Assembly (NCBI GenBank): GCA_963749825.1
Contig: CAVVOI010000020.1
Span: 62,001 to 126,000, forward strand
Length of the DNA stretch: 64,000 bases
Origin: UBA11865 sp963749825
GTDB lineage: Bacteria > Chloroflexota > Anaerolineae > Promineifilales > Promineifilaceae
Direction: 5' to 3'
Position 1 is the first letter of the stretch, and each line of letters opens with the position of its first letter. A model generated the notes under the pieces. That model searched no databases and was not told where the DNA came from. It worked only from the letters and a program-made list of their open reading frames with translations. Position numbers and translations under genes: made by a program. Below, one piece after another: positions 1-7,571 of the stretch.

Positions 1-917
1 TGCTGGCTATATCGCAGTTCGCCATCATAATCGTCTTCCAGGATCAAGGCGCCTGCCCGGCGCGCCCACTGAATCAAAGCCAACCTTCTGGCCAACGGCA
101 TTGTTCCTCCTCTAGGAAATTGGTTGGAAGGCGTAACGAAGGCAAAACGTGCCTGGCAACCGGCCGGAATTTTTTCGACCGGAAAACCATGTTCGTCAAC
201 CGGCAAGGCGTGCAACTTCGCCCCAAAGGTCTGGAATAGCTGGAAGGCATCGGCATATCCTGGTGTTTCCACCAGGACTTCGTCCTGATTATTGAGCAGC
301 AGACGAGACAAAATATCTAACGCTTGTTGCATGCCGTTCACAATGACGACTTGATCGGCCGTACAACTAACGCCCCGCATCCGGCCGAGATAGTCGGCGA
401 CTGCCACACGTAAGGGATCAAATCCGGCTACCGAGCCATAGCGGGAGAGCATGGTATCGTCGGTGCTCAGGTAACGAGCCAGGAGCCGGCGCCAGGTGTC
501 GTAGGGAAAAATATGGGGAAAAGAACGTCCAAATCCGAAGTCGATCGCCGGCCGGGGGCTGACTATCTTGCCCTTCTCAGCGCTGAATGTACCCACGACC
601 CGCCGTCCCCAATATGAGAATGAGGGCTTAAAGATCTGTGATTGGGTAGCAGCTACCTGCTCGATTGGTGGTAAATCAGGTGCTACGAAGGTCCCGGCCC
701 CAGTCTGGCTGATCACATAGCCTTCGGCCCGCAATTGATCATAAGCGGAAGTCACCGTCACCCGAGCCAGGTTATTTTTTTTGGCCAATTTTCGACTAGG
801 GGGCAGGCGCGTCCCGGCGGACAATTTCCCCGCAATGATCATGTCTCGAAGTTGGCTGTAGATTTGCCGGTATCTCGGTAACGAGCTGCCTTCGTCTAGC
901 TTCAGGTCGAGATCCAT
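1..917 (-). CDS. MocR/PdxR-type GntR-aminotransferase regulator (3' end beyond window)
   Basis: Read by translating the minus strand from the ATG at 917; the frame stays open to the left edge, so about 305 residues are visible and the C-terminus is missing. Residues about 10-75 form a GntR-type winged helix (R-Q-I-Y-x-Q-L and T-R-L-P-P-S-R-K-L-A, then V-T-V-T-x-A-Y-x-x-L). A linker leads into a fold-type I aminotransferase domain with DFGFG, S-R-Y-G and EDDYDGELRY near the edge. The PLP lysine would lie outside the window. MocR proteins bind DNA and use PLP or amino-acid adducts as effectors; PdxR controls vitamin B6 synthesis and others control amine or GABA metabolism. The target here is unknown because the insertion sequence separates it from its former neighbour. 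Confidence 0.85.
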   Translation of the reverse strand, partial: MDLDLKLDEGSSLPRYRQIYSQLRDMIIAGKLSAGTRLPPSRKLAKKNNLARVTVTSAYDQLRAEGYVISQTGAGTFVAPDLPPIEQVAATQSQIFKPSFSYWGRRVVGTFSAEKGKIVSPRPAIDFGFGRSFPHIFPYDTWRRLLARYLSTDDTMLSRYGSVAGFDPLRVAVADYLGRMRGVSCTADQVVIVNGMQQALDILSRLLLNNQDEVLVETPGYADAFQLFQTFGAKLHALPVDEHGFPVEKIPAGCQARFAFVTPSNQFPRGGTMPLARRLALIQWARRAGALILEDDYDGELRYSQ

Positions 918-989
918 GGTTCGCCAATATTCCTCTATTCATGTTAACCGGGCAAACATGCCTGGGTGCACTTACAAGTTGTCATTCTC

Positions 990-1064
990 GCCCCCACCTG
1001 CCTGAGGATAAACTTCGGCGGGAATCCAAACATGTGGATGCCCACGCAGGTTGCTCTGTTGAAA
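990..1064. repeat. Left terminal inverted repeat of the insertion sequence
   Basis: Imperfect inverted match to 1983-2062. It contains its own internal dyad (ATCCA ... TGGAT), so the repeat can also fold on itself. Confidence 0.7.
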
Positions 1065-1094
1065 ACATAACAGGTTAACAGGATAATTCGCTCT

Positions 1095-1949
1095 ATGGCG
1101 AAGAAAAAACGAAGAGAAAGTAATTTTGTGATATTTGCAAGATTGGCACACGAGTTGGCGAAAAAAGAATTTGCTCCCTACTCGCACCCCAAAAGTCCAA
1201 AGAAGTACACCCAACCGCAGTTGGTGGCCTGTATCTTGCTTATGCATCGGATGCGGCTGAGTTATCGGGATATGGAAGAATGGCTGCTGGCTAGTGATGC
1301 CGTTGTTAGCGAATTGGGGCTGAAGGAAGCGCCCAACTATTCGACTTTGGCTCGGGCAGTGGCACGTCTCCTGACGCTGGCACACATTGATCGTCTTAAC
1401 ACACAACTTTTGCGTGACTTGGAGATTGAAGAAGAGGCGGTTGCTATTGATGCGACCGGTTACTAGATGACGCAAGCGAGTGGCTACTATGTCAACCGGC
1501 GTGGCTGGAAAATCTCTCTTTACTGGAAAGGATTTTATGGAGTGGGGCTGAAGTCGCTTTTTATTCTTGGACGATCGCAATCTTTGGGGCCTGGTCACGA
1601 TGGGTCCAAGGTGGAGACGATGCGCCGCAATGTGCGTCCGTTTATGCGTCGTCGTAATTGGTTGTTGCTGGCTGATGGTGACTTTGATGTTCGTACCGTT
1701 CGTCCCGATGACCTCATTCCGCCGCGACGTACCGGTCGCAAGCATAGCATTACTGCCCCCGAACGTCGAGCACGAGCGGATTTGGTTTCTGCTGCCCGTT
1801 TGGATGGCCTGTTTGGTCAGCGTTGGAAAGTTGAAACGGTGATTTCCGTTATCAAACGAAAGTTTGGAAACGCTATTCGAGCACGGAAATACAGTTTGCA
1901 ACGCCGTGAGCCGGCTATCAAAATGCTGGTTTACAATATTAATTGGTGA
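1095..1949 (+). pseudogene. IS4/IS5-superfamily DDE transposase interrupted by an amber codon
   Basis: Two open stretches, 1095-1466 and 1467-1949, are in the same frame and separated only by TAG at 1464-1466; together they would give about 284 residues, a usual length for DDE_Tnp_1 transposases. The N-terminal half has the family's L-S-Y-R-D-M-E-E-W-L segment and ends in AIDATGY, where the first catalytic Asp is expected. The second half continues directly with TQASGYYVNRRG and then has LLADGDFD (second Asp), DLIPPRR and RWKVETVISVIKRKFG (catalytic Glu). The stop falls inside the conserved block after the first Asp, so one point change such as CAG to TAG explains it. The product is most likely inactive. 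Readthrough cannot be excluded but there is no sign of it. Confidence 0.8.
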
Positions 1950-1982
1950 TTTGTTTGCGTTCCTGTCGTCCTTGTTCTGATC

Positions 1983-2062
1983 TTTTCAACAGAGCAGCGC
2001 AGGCAGGAATCCAAACACGTGGATGCCCACCGAAGTATATCCTTACGGAGATGGGGGTGGGC
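1983..2062. repeat. Right terminal inverted repeat of the insertion sequence
   Basis: Imperfect inverted match to 990-1064. It carries the same internal ATCCA ... TGGAT dyad. Confidence 0.7.
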
Positions 2063-2119
2063 ATGACATTGATGACATTGACTGATAGGTTGTTCGCAGA
2101 CCCAACGCACTTTTCCCAT

Positions 2120-2148
2120 TTGACAGCGCTGCCCGGCTAGTTTATTCT
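2120..2148 (+). promoter_or_regulatory. Putative sigma70-type promoter for the TetR gene
   Basis: TTGACA at 2120-2125, 17-base spacer, TATTCT at 2143-2148. It lies just downstream of the insertion sequence and about 135 bases before the TetR start. Confidence 0.5.
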
Positions 2149-2170
2149 CTAATCCGCTGATCGATTCTAG

Positions 2171-2222
2171 AAGAAAGCCACAGTTGTTGTTCTGCGTGAT
2201 GATGCAGTCCTTTGGCTTTCTT
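2171..2222 (+). repeat. Perfect 10-bp inverted repeat in the leader of the TetR gene
   Basis: AAGAAAGCCA at 2171-2180 is matched by TGGCTTTCTT at 2213-2222. The 32-base interior contains a second small stem (CTGC/GCAG). It lies between the putative promoter and the TetR start, so it would be transcribed as a hairpin or serve as an operator. Confidence 0.5.
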
Positions 2223-2281
2223 TAAGAGAAAAGTTCCGCCTCTGCTCCTTTATCAGGTAAATTAGGAACCTTTCTCCACTA

Positions 2282-2905
2282 ATGCAAATGGTTTACAGAA
2301 GTACAGAAACAACGCGAAAGAAGAAAGATGCCAAGCGGACAGCCATGATGCAGGCTGCCGTCCGGGTTTTCGCCGAAAAAGGTTATCATGCGGCCACCAT
2401 CCGCGACATTGTCGCGGCGGCTGACGTAGCCGTGGGTACCTTTTATTTCTATTTTCCCGATAAAGAAACGCTCTTTGTCTATCTTTACGAAGAAACGGCC
2501 GAATTCTTATTGCAAACTCTTCAACAAGCAGTGGTAGGTCGGGCGACCTTGCCAAAACAAATCGCAGCAGGCATTCAGGCCTATGTGAATATCGGTACCT
2601 TTGAACCGGCCGTGGTGTCTTTGCTTTTGGTTGGCGGGGTTGGCGCCCTGCCCGCCTTAGTAAAGAGAAGAGCCGATTTTCGCGAAAGCCTGGTCAATAT
2701 CTGGCAACAACCCCTGGATTTGGCGCTTGATAAGGGCCAGATTTTGCCCCAAAACACCCGCCGCTCGGCCGAGGCTCTGGCCGGCGCTATCGACGAGGTG
2801 ATCTTGAATCTGATAGATCAACCCGACGCCAAACAACAGGCTAACGCGGCCGTGAGTGACCTTACCCAATTCTCTTTACGAGCAATTGCCTATACTGGCG
2901 GCTGA
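2282..2905 (+). CDS. TetR/AcrR family transcriptional regulator
   Basis: 207 residues, typical for TetR repressors. The N-terminal helix-turn-helix is clear at about residues 20-60: A-A-V-R-V-F-A-E-K-G-Y-H-A-A-T-I-R-D-I followed by V-G-T-F-Y-F-Y-F-P-D-K. The C-terminal ligand domain is helical and hydrophobic with no assigned ligand. ATG codons at 2282 and 2288 are both possible starts and neither has a strong Shine-Dalgarno. A two-TM micropeptide gene follows after 48 bases with a strong ribosome site, then a terminator, so the pair is probably one operon. The regulator may control itself through the inverted repeat in its leader. Confidence 0.9.
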   Translation: MQMVYRSTETTRKKKDAKRTAMMQAAVRVFAEKGYHAATIRDIVAAADVAVGTFYFYFPDKETLFVYLYEETAEFLLQTLQQAVVGRATLPKQIAAGIQAYVNIGTFEPAVVSLLLVGGVGALPALVKRRADFRESLVNIWQQPLDLALDKGQILPQNTRRSAEALAGAIDEVILNLIDQPDAKQQANAAVSDLTQFSLRAIAYTGG

Positions 2906-2953
2906 TTTTCATTCAAACTAAAATAGGACCCAAACCAAAAAGGAGGCTTCAAA

Positions 2954-3115
2954 ATGAATCTAATTCTCTCGATCATTGTGCTGGTTGTTCTAGTCGTTAT
3001 CGCCTTTGCTATTGCCCGATTTGTACTTAAGCTTGCAGGCAAGGCCGTCGGCTGTATCGTCACGGCCTTGCTAGCTGTTGGCATATTGGTTATTTTATGG
3101 TTGTTCGTTTTCTAG
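2954..3115 (+). CDS. Small two-segment membrane protein (53 aa)
   Basis: ATG at 2954 follows an excellent AAGGAGG seven bases upstream. The 53-residue product is nearly all hydrophobic: a first segment at about residues 3-25, a short basic turn with Lys and Gly at 26-32, and a second segment at 33-52. No catalytic motif is visible and I do not recognise a named family. It sits between the TetR gene and an intrinsic terminator, so it is co-transcribed with the regulator and may be its main target. Function unknown. Confidence 0.75.
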   Translation: MNLILSIIVLVVLVVIAFAIARFVLKLAGKAVGCIVTALLAVGILVILWLFVF

Positions 3116-3159
3116 ACGATCACACCTAAGTACAAACTGAATTAAGCGAGTTGGCAAAA

Positions 3160-3201
3160 CCGGCTTGAGGCTGATCTGAATCGGCGTCAGGCCGGTTTTT
3201 T
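3160..3201 (+). terminator. Intrinsic terminator of the tetR operon
   Basis: Stem CCGGCTTGA (3160-3168) with TCAGGCCGG (3187-3195), one G-U pair, followed by six T at 3196-3201. Confidence 0.75.
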
Positions 3202-3296
3202 ATGCCGGCAGGCAACTCAGGTTGCCACCATATAGAAATAGAAGCATCAGTAAGGATAGGATGATAACCAGCCGGACTTTGGTGCAGGTTCTACAA

Positions 3297-4694
3297 CTAT
3301 TCGCCCCGAACCATAGCGATGGCTATCTTATTATGCCGTTCCAGTAAAGGATCCAACTCAATCGTCGTAAGAATACCATTCTCGACGATGACCTGACCGT
3401 TGACCACCGATAAGTCAACCGTCGATGGCTGGCAAAAAACGGCCGCCGCTACTGGGTCATGGATGGCACCGCCATAGGCAATCTGGTGAAGGTCAAAGGC
3501 AATGAAATCAGCACTCATGCCTGGGGCTAAATAACCGATATCGTCGCGCCCAAGAACGGCCGCGCCGCCTCTCGTGGCCAGTTCTAACGCTTGCCGGGCC
3601 GACATGACTGTTGGATTACCGGCAAAACCGCCTCGTCCACCAGGAGCTTCGCTGAGATAGCGGTCCGGCGCGACTCTTTGCAGGAGCATAGCTTGCCGGG
3701 CTTCGGCCAGTAAGTGGCTGCCATCATTAGAAGCCGAACCATCGACTCCCAAGCCCACGCGTACGCCTCTTTCGCGCCAGGCAATGACAGGAGCGATGCC
3801 GCTTGCCAGGCGCATATTGCTGCTTGGACAGTGGGCGACGCCTGTCCCGGTTTGGCCGAAAAGGTTGATTTCTTGTTGGCTCATGTGTACGCAGTGGGCG
3901 TGCCAGACATCGTCACCGGTCCAGCCCAATGATTCGACGTAGGCTACCGGCCGCTGGCCAAATGTTTCCAGGCAGAATTCTTCTTCTTCGATAGTTTCTG
4001 CCAGGTGGGTGTGCAAGCGAACGCCATAAGCGCGAGCCAAATTCGCCGACTCGCGCATGAGATCAGGCGTTACTGAAAAGGGGGAGCAGGGCGCCAAGAC
4101 GACGCGCAACATCGCGTGTCGAGCCGGATCGTTATATGTCTCGACCAGTCTTTGGCTATCCTTGAGAATAAAGGCTTCGTCTTCAGTGACGCTATCAGGC
4201 GGTAATCCACCCTGGCTTTCACCTAGCGACATTGATCCACGAGCTGCGTGAAATCGTATACCTATCTCGCCGGCCGCCCTGATTTGGCTATCCAAAGTGC
4301 AATCGTTGGGGAATACATACAGATGATCGCTGCTCGTCGTGCACCCAGAGAGAGCTAACTCGGCCAGCCCGGTCAAAGTACTGATGGTTATCGCCTCATC
4401 GGTGAGATTGGCCCAGATAGGATATAGGGTCTTCAACCAATCAAAAAGATTGTTATCTTGAGCTAAAACACGGGTCAGAGTCTGGTATAGGTGGTGGTGG
4501 GTATTGACGAGTCCTGGTAACAAGACATGATGGCGTAGATCGATCACCCGGTCGGCAGTAGAAGGAAGTCCAGATGTCTGGCCAACTTGCTCGATCACAT
4601 TGTCGCGGACGAAAAGGCCGCCATCAATGATTTCGCGCCGCTCATCATCCATTGTGGCCACAACCGCTGCATTTTTGATCAATAATGTCGACAT
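3297..4694 (-). CDS. 8-oxoguanine deaminase-like amidohydrolase
   Basis: 465 residues from the ATG at 4694, preferred over the in-frame TTG at 4706 because GAGGG lies five bases before the ATG. Amidohydrolase superfamily, TrzN/AtzB/guanine-deaminase branch. Metal ligands are visible: H66 and H68 in NTHHHLYQ, H228/H230 in RLHTH with E233, HAHCVH at 265-270, and D318 in GLGVDGSASND. The RGSMSLGESQGGLPPDS segment (about 152-168) is typical of bacterial 8-oxoguanine deaminases, which hydrolyse 8-oxoguanine to urate plus ammonia; hydroxyatrazine-type aminohydrolases are close relatives. Expected to be cytosolic and to bind one Zn or Fe ion. It stands alone, convergent with the tetR operon. Confidence 0.8.
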   Translation of the reverse strand: MSTLLIKNAAVVATMDDERREIIDGGLFVRDNVIEQVGQTSGLPSTADRVIDLRHHVLLPGLVNTHHHLYQTLTRVLAQDNNLFDWLKTLYPIWANLTDEAITISTLTGLAELALSGCTTSSDHLYVFPNDCTLDSQIRAAGEIGIRFHAARGSMSLGESQGGLPPDSVTEDEAFILKDSQRLVETYNDPARHAMLRVVLAPCSPFSVTPDLMRESANLARAYGVRLHTHLAETIEEEEFCLETFGQRPVAYVESLGWTGDDVWHAHCVHMSQQEINLFGQTGTGVAHCPSSNMRLASGIAPVIAWRERGVRVGLGVDGSASNDGSHLLAEARQAMLLQRVAPDRYLSEAPGGRGGFAGNPTVMSARQALELATRGGAAVLGRDDIGYLAPGMSADFIAFDLHQIAYGGAIHDPVAAAVFCQPSTVDLSVVNGQVIVENGILTTIELDPLLERHNKIAIAMVRGE

Positions 4695-4849
4695 AGATAC
4701 CCTCAAGAACTACATTTTCAAATTCTAATACGCATCTTGTATTACGTTTCTATAATGTGTCGTGGCTCAAATTGAAGAAATGAATTCGCGACACTTTGAA
4801 TCCCAATGTTAATTCAAAAAAGCCGGAAACGAAAATATGCCTGCGTTGC

Positions 4850-4877
4850 TTGGCAAAGCGACTGCCAGTGGTATAAT
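4850..4877 (+). promoter_or_regulatory. Promoter of the tRNA-Leu gene
   Basis: TTGGCA at 4850-4855, 16-base spacer, perfect TATAAT at 4872-4877. This places the transcript start at about 4884, just before the tRNA. Confidence 0.65.
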
Positions 4878-4886
4878 TTGCCAGGC

Positions 4887-4968
4887 GGGGAAGTGTCGGA
4901 ATTGGCAGACGAGCATGACTTAGGATCATGTGCCGCAAGGCGTGCGGGTTCAAGTCCCGCCTTCCCCA
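4887..4968 (+). tRNA. tRNA-Leu (anticodon TAG)
   Basis: Folds as a class II tRNA. Acceptor GGGGAAG pairs with CTTCCCC; the D arm is TCG...CGA; anticodon stem CATGA/TCATG encloses loop CTTAGGA with anticodon TAG. There is a long variable arm with TGCC...GGCG and a T arm GCGGG-TTCAAGT-CCCGC. Discriminator base A is at 4968; CCA is not encoded. The class II variable arm and anticodon together identify leucine (CUA/CUN codons). Confidence 0.95.
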
Positions 4969-5171
4969 TAGGACAGGCGTTGCCACGGCAACAGGTACTG
5001 CTCTAATAATGGGCGTTTTCCAAAGTACTGGCTGTTGTTTGGGCAACGCTTTTTAATTGCCCAAAGCACTCACTAGCTAGTCCAATTTGAGGCCAGGAGT
5101 AGCGGCACTTTTAATGCTGTTTGGGCGTGTCTGGTTGTAGAGAATGAATGTATACATGATGAGGATTTACT

Positions 5172-6521
5172 GTGACGCTTACGATTAAAACTGAGGAAGA
5201 TGAACAACGCCAATTGAAGGTCACCGTTGAAGTGCCCGAAGAACGCGTACAAGCTCAAATGAAGCGAACGGCTCGTGACTTGTCGCGCCAAATTAGCATA
5301 CCTGGATTCCGGCGAGGGAAAGTTCCTTATAATGTTCTGCTCCGCCGTGTTGGCGAGGAAGCCTTACGCGCCGATGCGGTCGAGGAAATGTTGGAACCTA
5401 TACTGGCCGAGGTTTTGGACGAGATTGAACAAACGCCTTATCGCCAACCGGCATTGGACGAATTGAATCTGGAACCCCTGGTGTTAAACCTGACCATACC
5501 GTTGGAACCGACCGTGAAAATTGGGGATTATCGAGTTATTCGCCGCGAAATTCAGCCGGTAGAGGTTACGGAAGAAGCCGTCGCTGAGGCTGTAGAAAGG
5601 ATTCGAACCAATCATCAAGTGCTTGAAACAGTCGACCGGCCGGCCGCTATTAGCGACATGATTACGATAAGCGGCGAAGGCAAGATCGATGAGGATGACG
5701 GCGAGATCATCTGGCAAGAAACCAACTTTGATGTTGTGGTAGATCCCGAACGCCTTTTTCCCGGACTGCCATTTGTTGATAGTGTGGTGGGCATGTCAGC
5801 CGGAGAAGAAAAGGAGTTCAGCTTCACTTTTCCCGATGACTACGAAGAAGAAGAATTATCGGGCAAAGAAGCCATTTTTAAGGTTTCCATCGAAGCGGTA
5901 CAAAGCCGCGAACTACCGAAACTGACCGATGAACTTGCCCAAGAAGAAGGGGAGTATGAAACGGCCGAGGAACTTATGGAGACCCTGGAATCGGAGCTCC
6001 TTAAACAAGCCGAACGCCAAGCCAAGTCTGATCTTCTAGATGAGGTAGTGGACGAGATACTGGTCGATGCCGAGATCGTCTACCCGCCTGTAATGATTGA
6101 AGCCGAATTGGACCGGGTTCTAAAAAGCTCCAAGGAACAAATGACCCGTTCTGGATGGCAGTGGGATGATTATTTGAAGCTTCAAGGAGAGAGTGAAGAG
6201 TCGCTACGGGAGCAGTGGCGAGAAAGCGCTACGGAGCGCATTAGCAGGGGTTTGGTTTTACAGGAGTTCATCAAGGAAGAACAACTACAGGTATCGGCCG
6301 CCGACATCGATGCTTCCGTTGAGAAAAGACTCGACCAGTTCGGCGAGAACGAGGAGCTTCGGGATCAACTCCGATCCATCTTCACCCAAGGCCAGGGATT
6401 GGAGATGATGAATAACGAGATCTTGATGGAAAAGGTCCAGGAACGAGTCTTTGAAATAGTATCGGGCAATGCACCCGACCTGGAGACTCTCGCGGCAGAA
6501 GTAACCGACGAAGAAGAGTAG
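5172..6521 (+). CDS. tig: Trigger factor (ribosome-associated chaperone, PPIase)
   Basis: 449 residues starting at GTG 5172 with GAGG seven bases upstream. The ribosome-docking signature GFRRGK is at residues 45-50 in the N-terminal domain. The middle (about 150-240) is the FKBP-like domain, with F-D-V-V-V-D/F-P-G-L and G-M-S-A-G-E-E-K-E-F segments. The rest is the helical, acidic C-terminal chaperone domain. Trigger factor binds near the ribosomal exit tunnel and shields nascent chains in the cytosol. clpP follows, the usual tig-clp arrangement, but a hairpin-plus-T-tract lies between the two genes and clpX is absent here. Confidence 0.95.
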   Translation: MTLTIKTEEDEQRQLKVTVEVPEERVQAQMKRTARDLSRQISIPGFRRGKVPYNVLLRRVGEEALRADAVEEMLEPILAEVLDEIEQTPYRQPALDELNLEPLVLNLTIPLEPTVKIGDYRVIRREIQPVEVTEEAVAEAVERIRTNHQVLETVDRPAAISDMITISGEGKIDEDDGEIIWQETNFDVVVDPERLFPGLPFVDSVVGMSAGEEKEFSFTFPDDYEEEELSGKEAIFKVSIEAVQSRELPKLTDELAQEEGEYETAEELMETLESELLKQAERQAKSDLLDEVVDEILVDAEIVYPPVMIEAELDRVLKSSKEQMTRSGWQWDDYLKLQGESEESLREQWRESATERISRGLVLQEFIKEEQLQVSAADIDASVEKRLDQFGENEELRDQLRSIFTQGQGLEMMNNEILMEKVQERVFEIVSGNAPDLETLAAEVTDEEE

Positions 6522-6535
6522 AATAGACGATAATA

Positions 6536-6567
6536 GACGCCGGTCAGCGGCCGGTGTCCCATTTTTT
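6536..6567 (+). terminator. Terminator/attenuator between tig and clpP
   Basis: GACGCCGG (6536-6543) pairs with CCGGTGTC (6551-6558), then CCA and seven T. Its position before clpP suggests partial termination, or an independent clpP promoter that I could not pinpoint. Confidence 0.6.
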
Positions 6568-6595
6568 AGAAAAATGATTCTTTAGGAGAATTAAG

Positions 6596-7219
6596 ATGAA
6601 TATTCCAACTTCACTCATCCCGATGGTCATTGAGACAAGCGGTAGAGGAGAAAGAGCATACGATATCTACTCCCTTCTACTGAAAGAGCGCATCGTCGTA
6701 CTGGGTACGCCGATCAACGACCAAATTGCTAATTTAGTCGTGGCCCAATTGCTCTATCTGGCCCGGGAAGATCCAACCAAGCCGATCCGTCTTTATATTA
6801 ACAGCCCTGGTGGACAAGTGTACTCGGGTATGGCCATCTATGATACGATGCAACAGATCGAGTGCCCGGTATCCACCGTGGCTTTAGGCTTTACAGCCAG
6901 TTTTGGAACTGTATTGCTGACGGCTGGCACCAAAGGAATGCGCTATGCTTTGCCCAACGCAACCATTCATATGCACCAACCATTGGGAGGCGCTCAGGGC
7001 CAGGCATCGGACATTGCCATCCAGGCAAACGAAATCCTGCGCTTGAGAAAATCGCTTAACGAAATCATTAGCTTCCATACTGGGCAGCCTATCGATAGGA
7101 TCGAAGGCGACACAGATCGCGATATCTTCCTGACAGCCGATGAGGCTCAGGAATATGGTCTAGTGGATGAAGTTTTAATAACTAATCGAGAAAAAAAGGA
7201 AGAAGACGACGATAAATAG
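6596..7219 (+). CDS. clpP: ATP-dependent Clp protease proteolytic subunit
   Basis: 207 residues, standard ClpP length; AGGAG lies eight bases before the ATG. Catalytic triad visible: Ser102 in GFTASFG, His127 in MHQPLGG, Asp176 in the D-R-D-I-F segment. The N-S-P-G-G oxyanion region is at 69-73. The block around the serine reads TASFGTVLL instead of the common AASMGAxLL, a conservative deviation. ClpP forms a tetradecameric barrel that degrades proteins fed by ClpX, ClpA or ClpC; no Clp ATPase gene is in the window. The C-terminus ends in a charged K/E/D tail. Two hairpins follow. Confidence 0.95.
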   Translation: MNIPTSLIPMVIETSGRGERAYDIYSLLLKERIVVLGTPINDQIANLVVAQLLYLAREDPTKPIRLYINSPGGQVYSGMAIYDTMQQIECPVSTVALGFTASFGTVLLTAGTKGMRYALPNATIHMHQPLGGAQGQASDIAIQANEILRLRKSLNEIISFHTGQPIDRIEGDTDRDIFLTADEAQEYGLVDEVLITNREKKEEDDDK

Positions 7220-7234
7220 ATAATACGTCTTAAG

Positions 7235-7280
7235 CAAACCGCCATTAATTCTTCGGGAATGAAAGACCAGTGGCGGTTTA
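7235..7280 (+). repeat. Hairpin downstream of clpP
   Basis: AAACCGCCA (7236-7244) pairs perfectly with TGGCGGTTT (7271-7279). There is no clear T tract, so it may protect the 3' end or assist the terminator that follows. Confidence 0.5.
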
Positions 7281-7312
7281 CTTCAGTTTCGTCTTACAGA
7301 ACCTTAAACGAT

Positions 7313-7342
7313 AGGGGTCGTATAAGCGGCCCCTTTTTCTTT
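7313..7342 (+). terminator. Intrinsic terminator after clpP
   Basis: AGGGGTCG (7313-7320) pairs with CGGCCCCT (7327-7334, one G-U), followed by a T-rich tract. Apart from this hairpin and the promoter at 7445, the rest of the clpP to 7572 interval shows nothing recognisable. Confidence 0.7.
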
Positions 7343-7444
7343 TCCTATTCATCCATCCTTTGACTGAAATAGGTTTCGGGCTTATCGTCATAGAAAATAT
7401 ACAGACCTCCCTTGTCCCATAGCCTGAGGGTACTCTCAGGGAAT

Positions 7445-7473
7445 TTGCCACGACCTGCTGGATTGTCTATAAT
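7445..7473 (+). promoter_or_regulatory. Promoter for the Calx-beta/PPC exported protein
   Basis: TTGCCA at 7445-7450, 17-base spacer, perfect TATAAT at 7468-7473, about 100 bases before the gene. Confidence 0.6.
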
Positions 7474-7571
7474 CCGGCTCACCTTAAGTGGGAGGCTGGT
7501 TCATTGAAACGTCTTTCCCGAGGTGTGGCTATGGCAGTCCACGTCTCTAGCCAGATGAATAGGGGGTGCGC

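Larger units (their letters stand above)
990..2062 (+). mobile_element. Degenerate insertion sequence with about 75-80 bp terminal inverted repeats
   Basis: The left end (990-1064) and the reverse complement of the right end (1983-2062) align over roughly 75 bases: GCCC plus a C-rich stretch, GGATA-ACTTCGG, an ATCCA/TGGAT palindrome and GCTCTGTTGAAAA. Between them lies one transposase reading frame interrupted by a stop. Similarity may extend a few bases further out (TGTCAT on both sides), so the exact ends and any target duplication are uncertain. The element sits between the MocR and TetR genes. Confidence 0.75.

Noticed and set aside
972..1901. 309-codon minus-strand frame across the insertion sequence
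   Set aside because: It is antisense to the transposase, has no ribosome site and no family-like sequence; the plus-strand frame has clear DDE transposase motifs.
2282..4694. TetR regulator controlling the deaminase
   Set aside because: The deaminase is convergent and separated by a terminator, so direct operon control is not supported.
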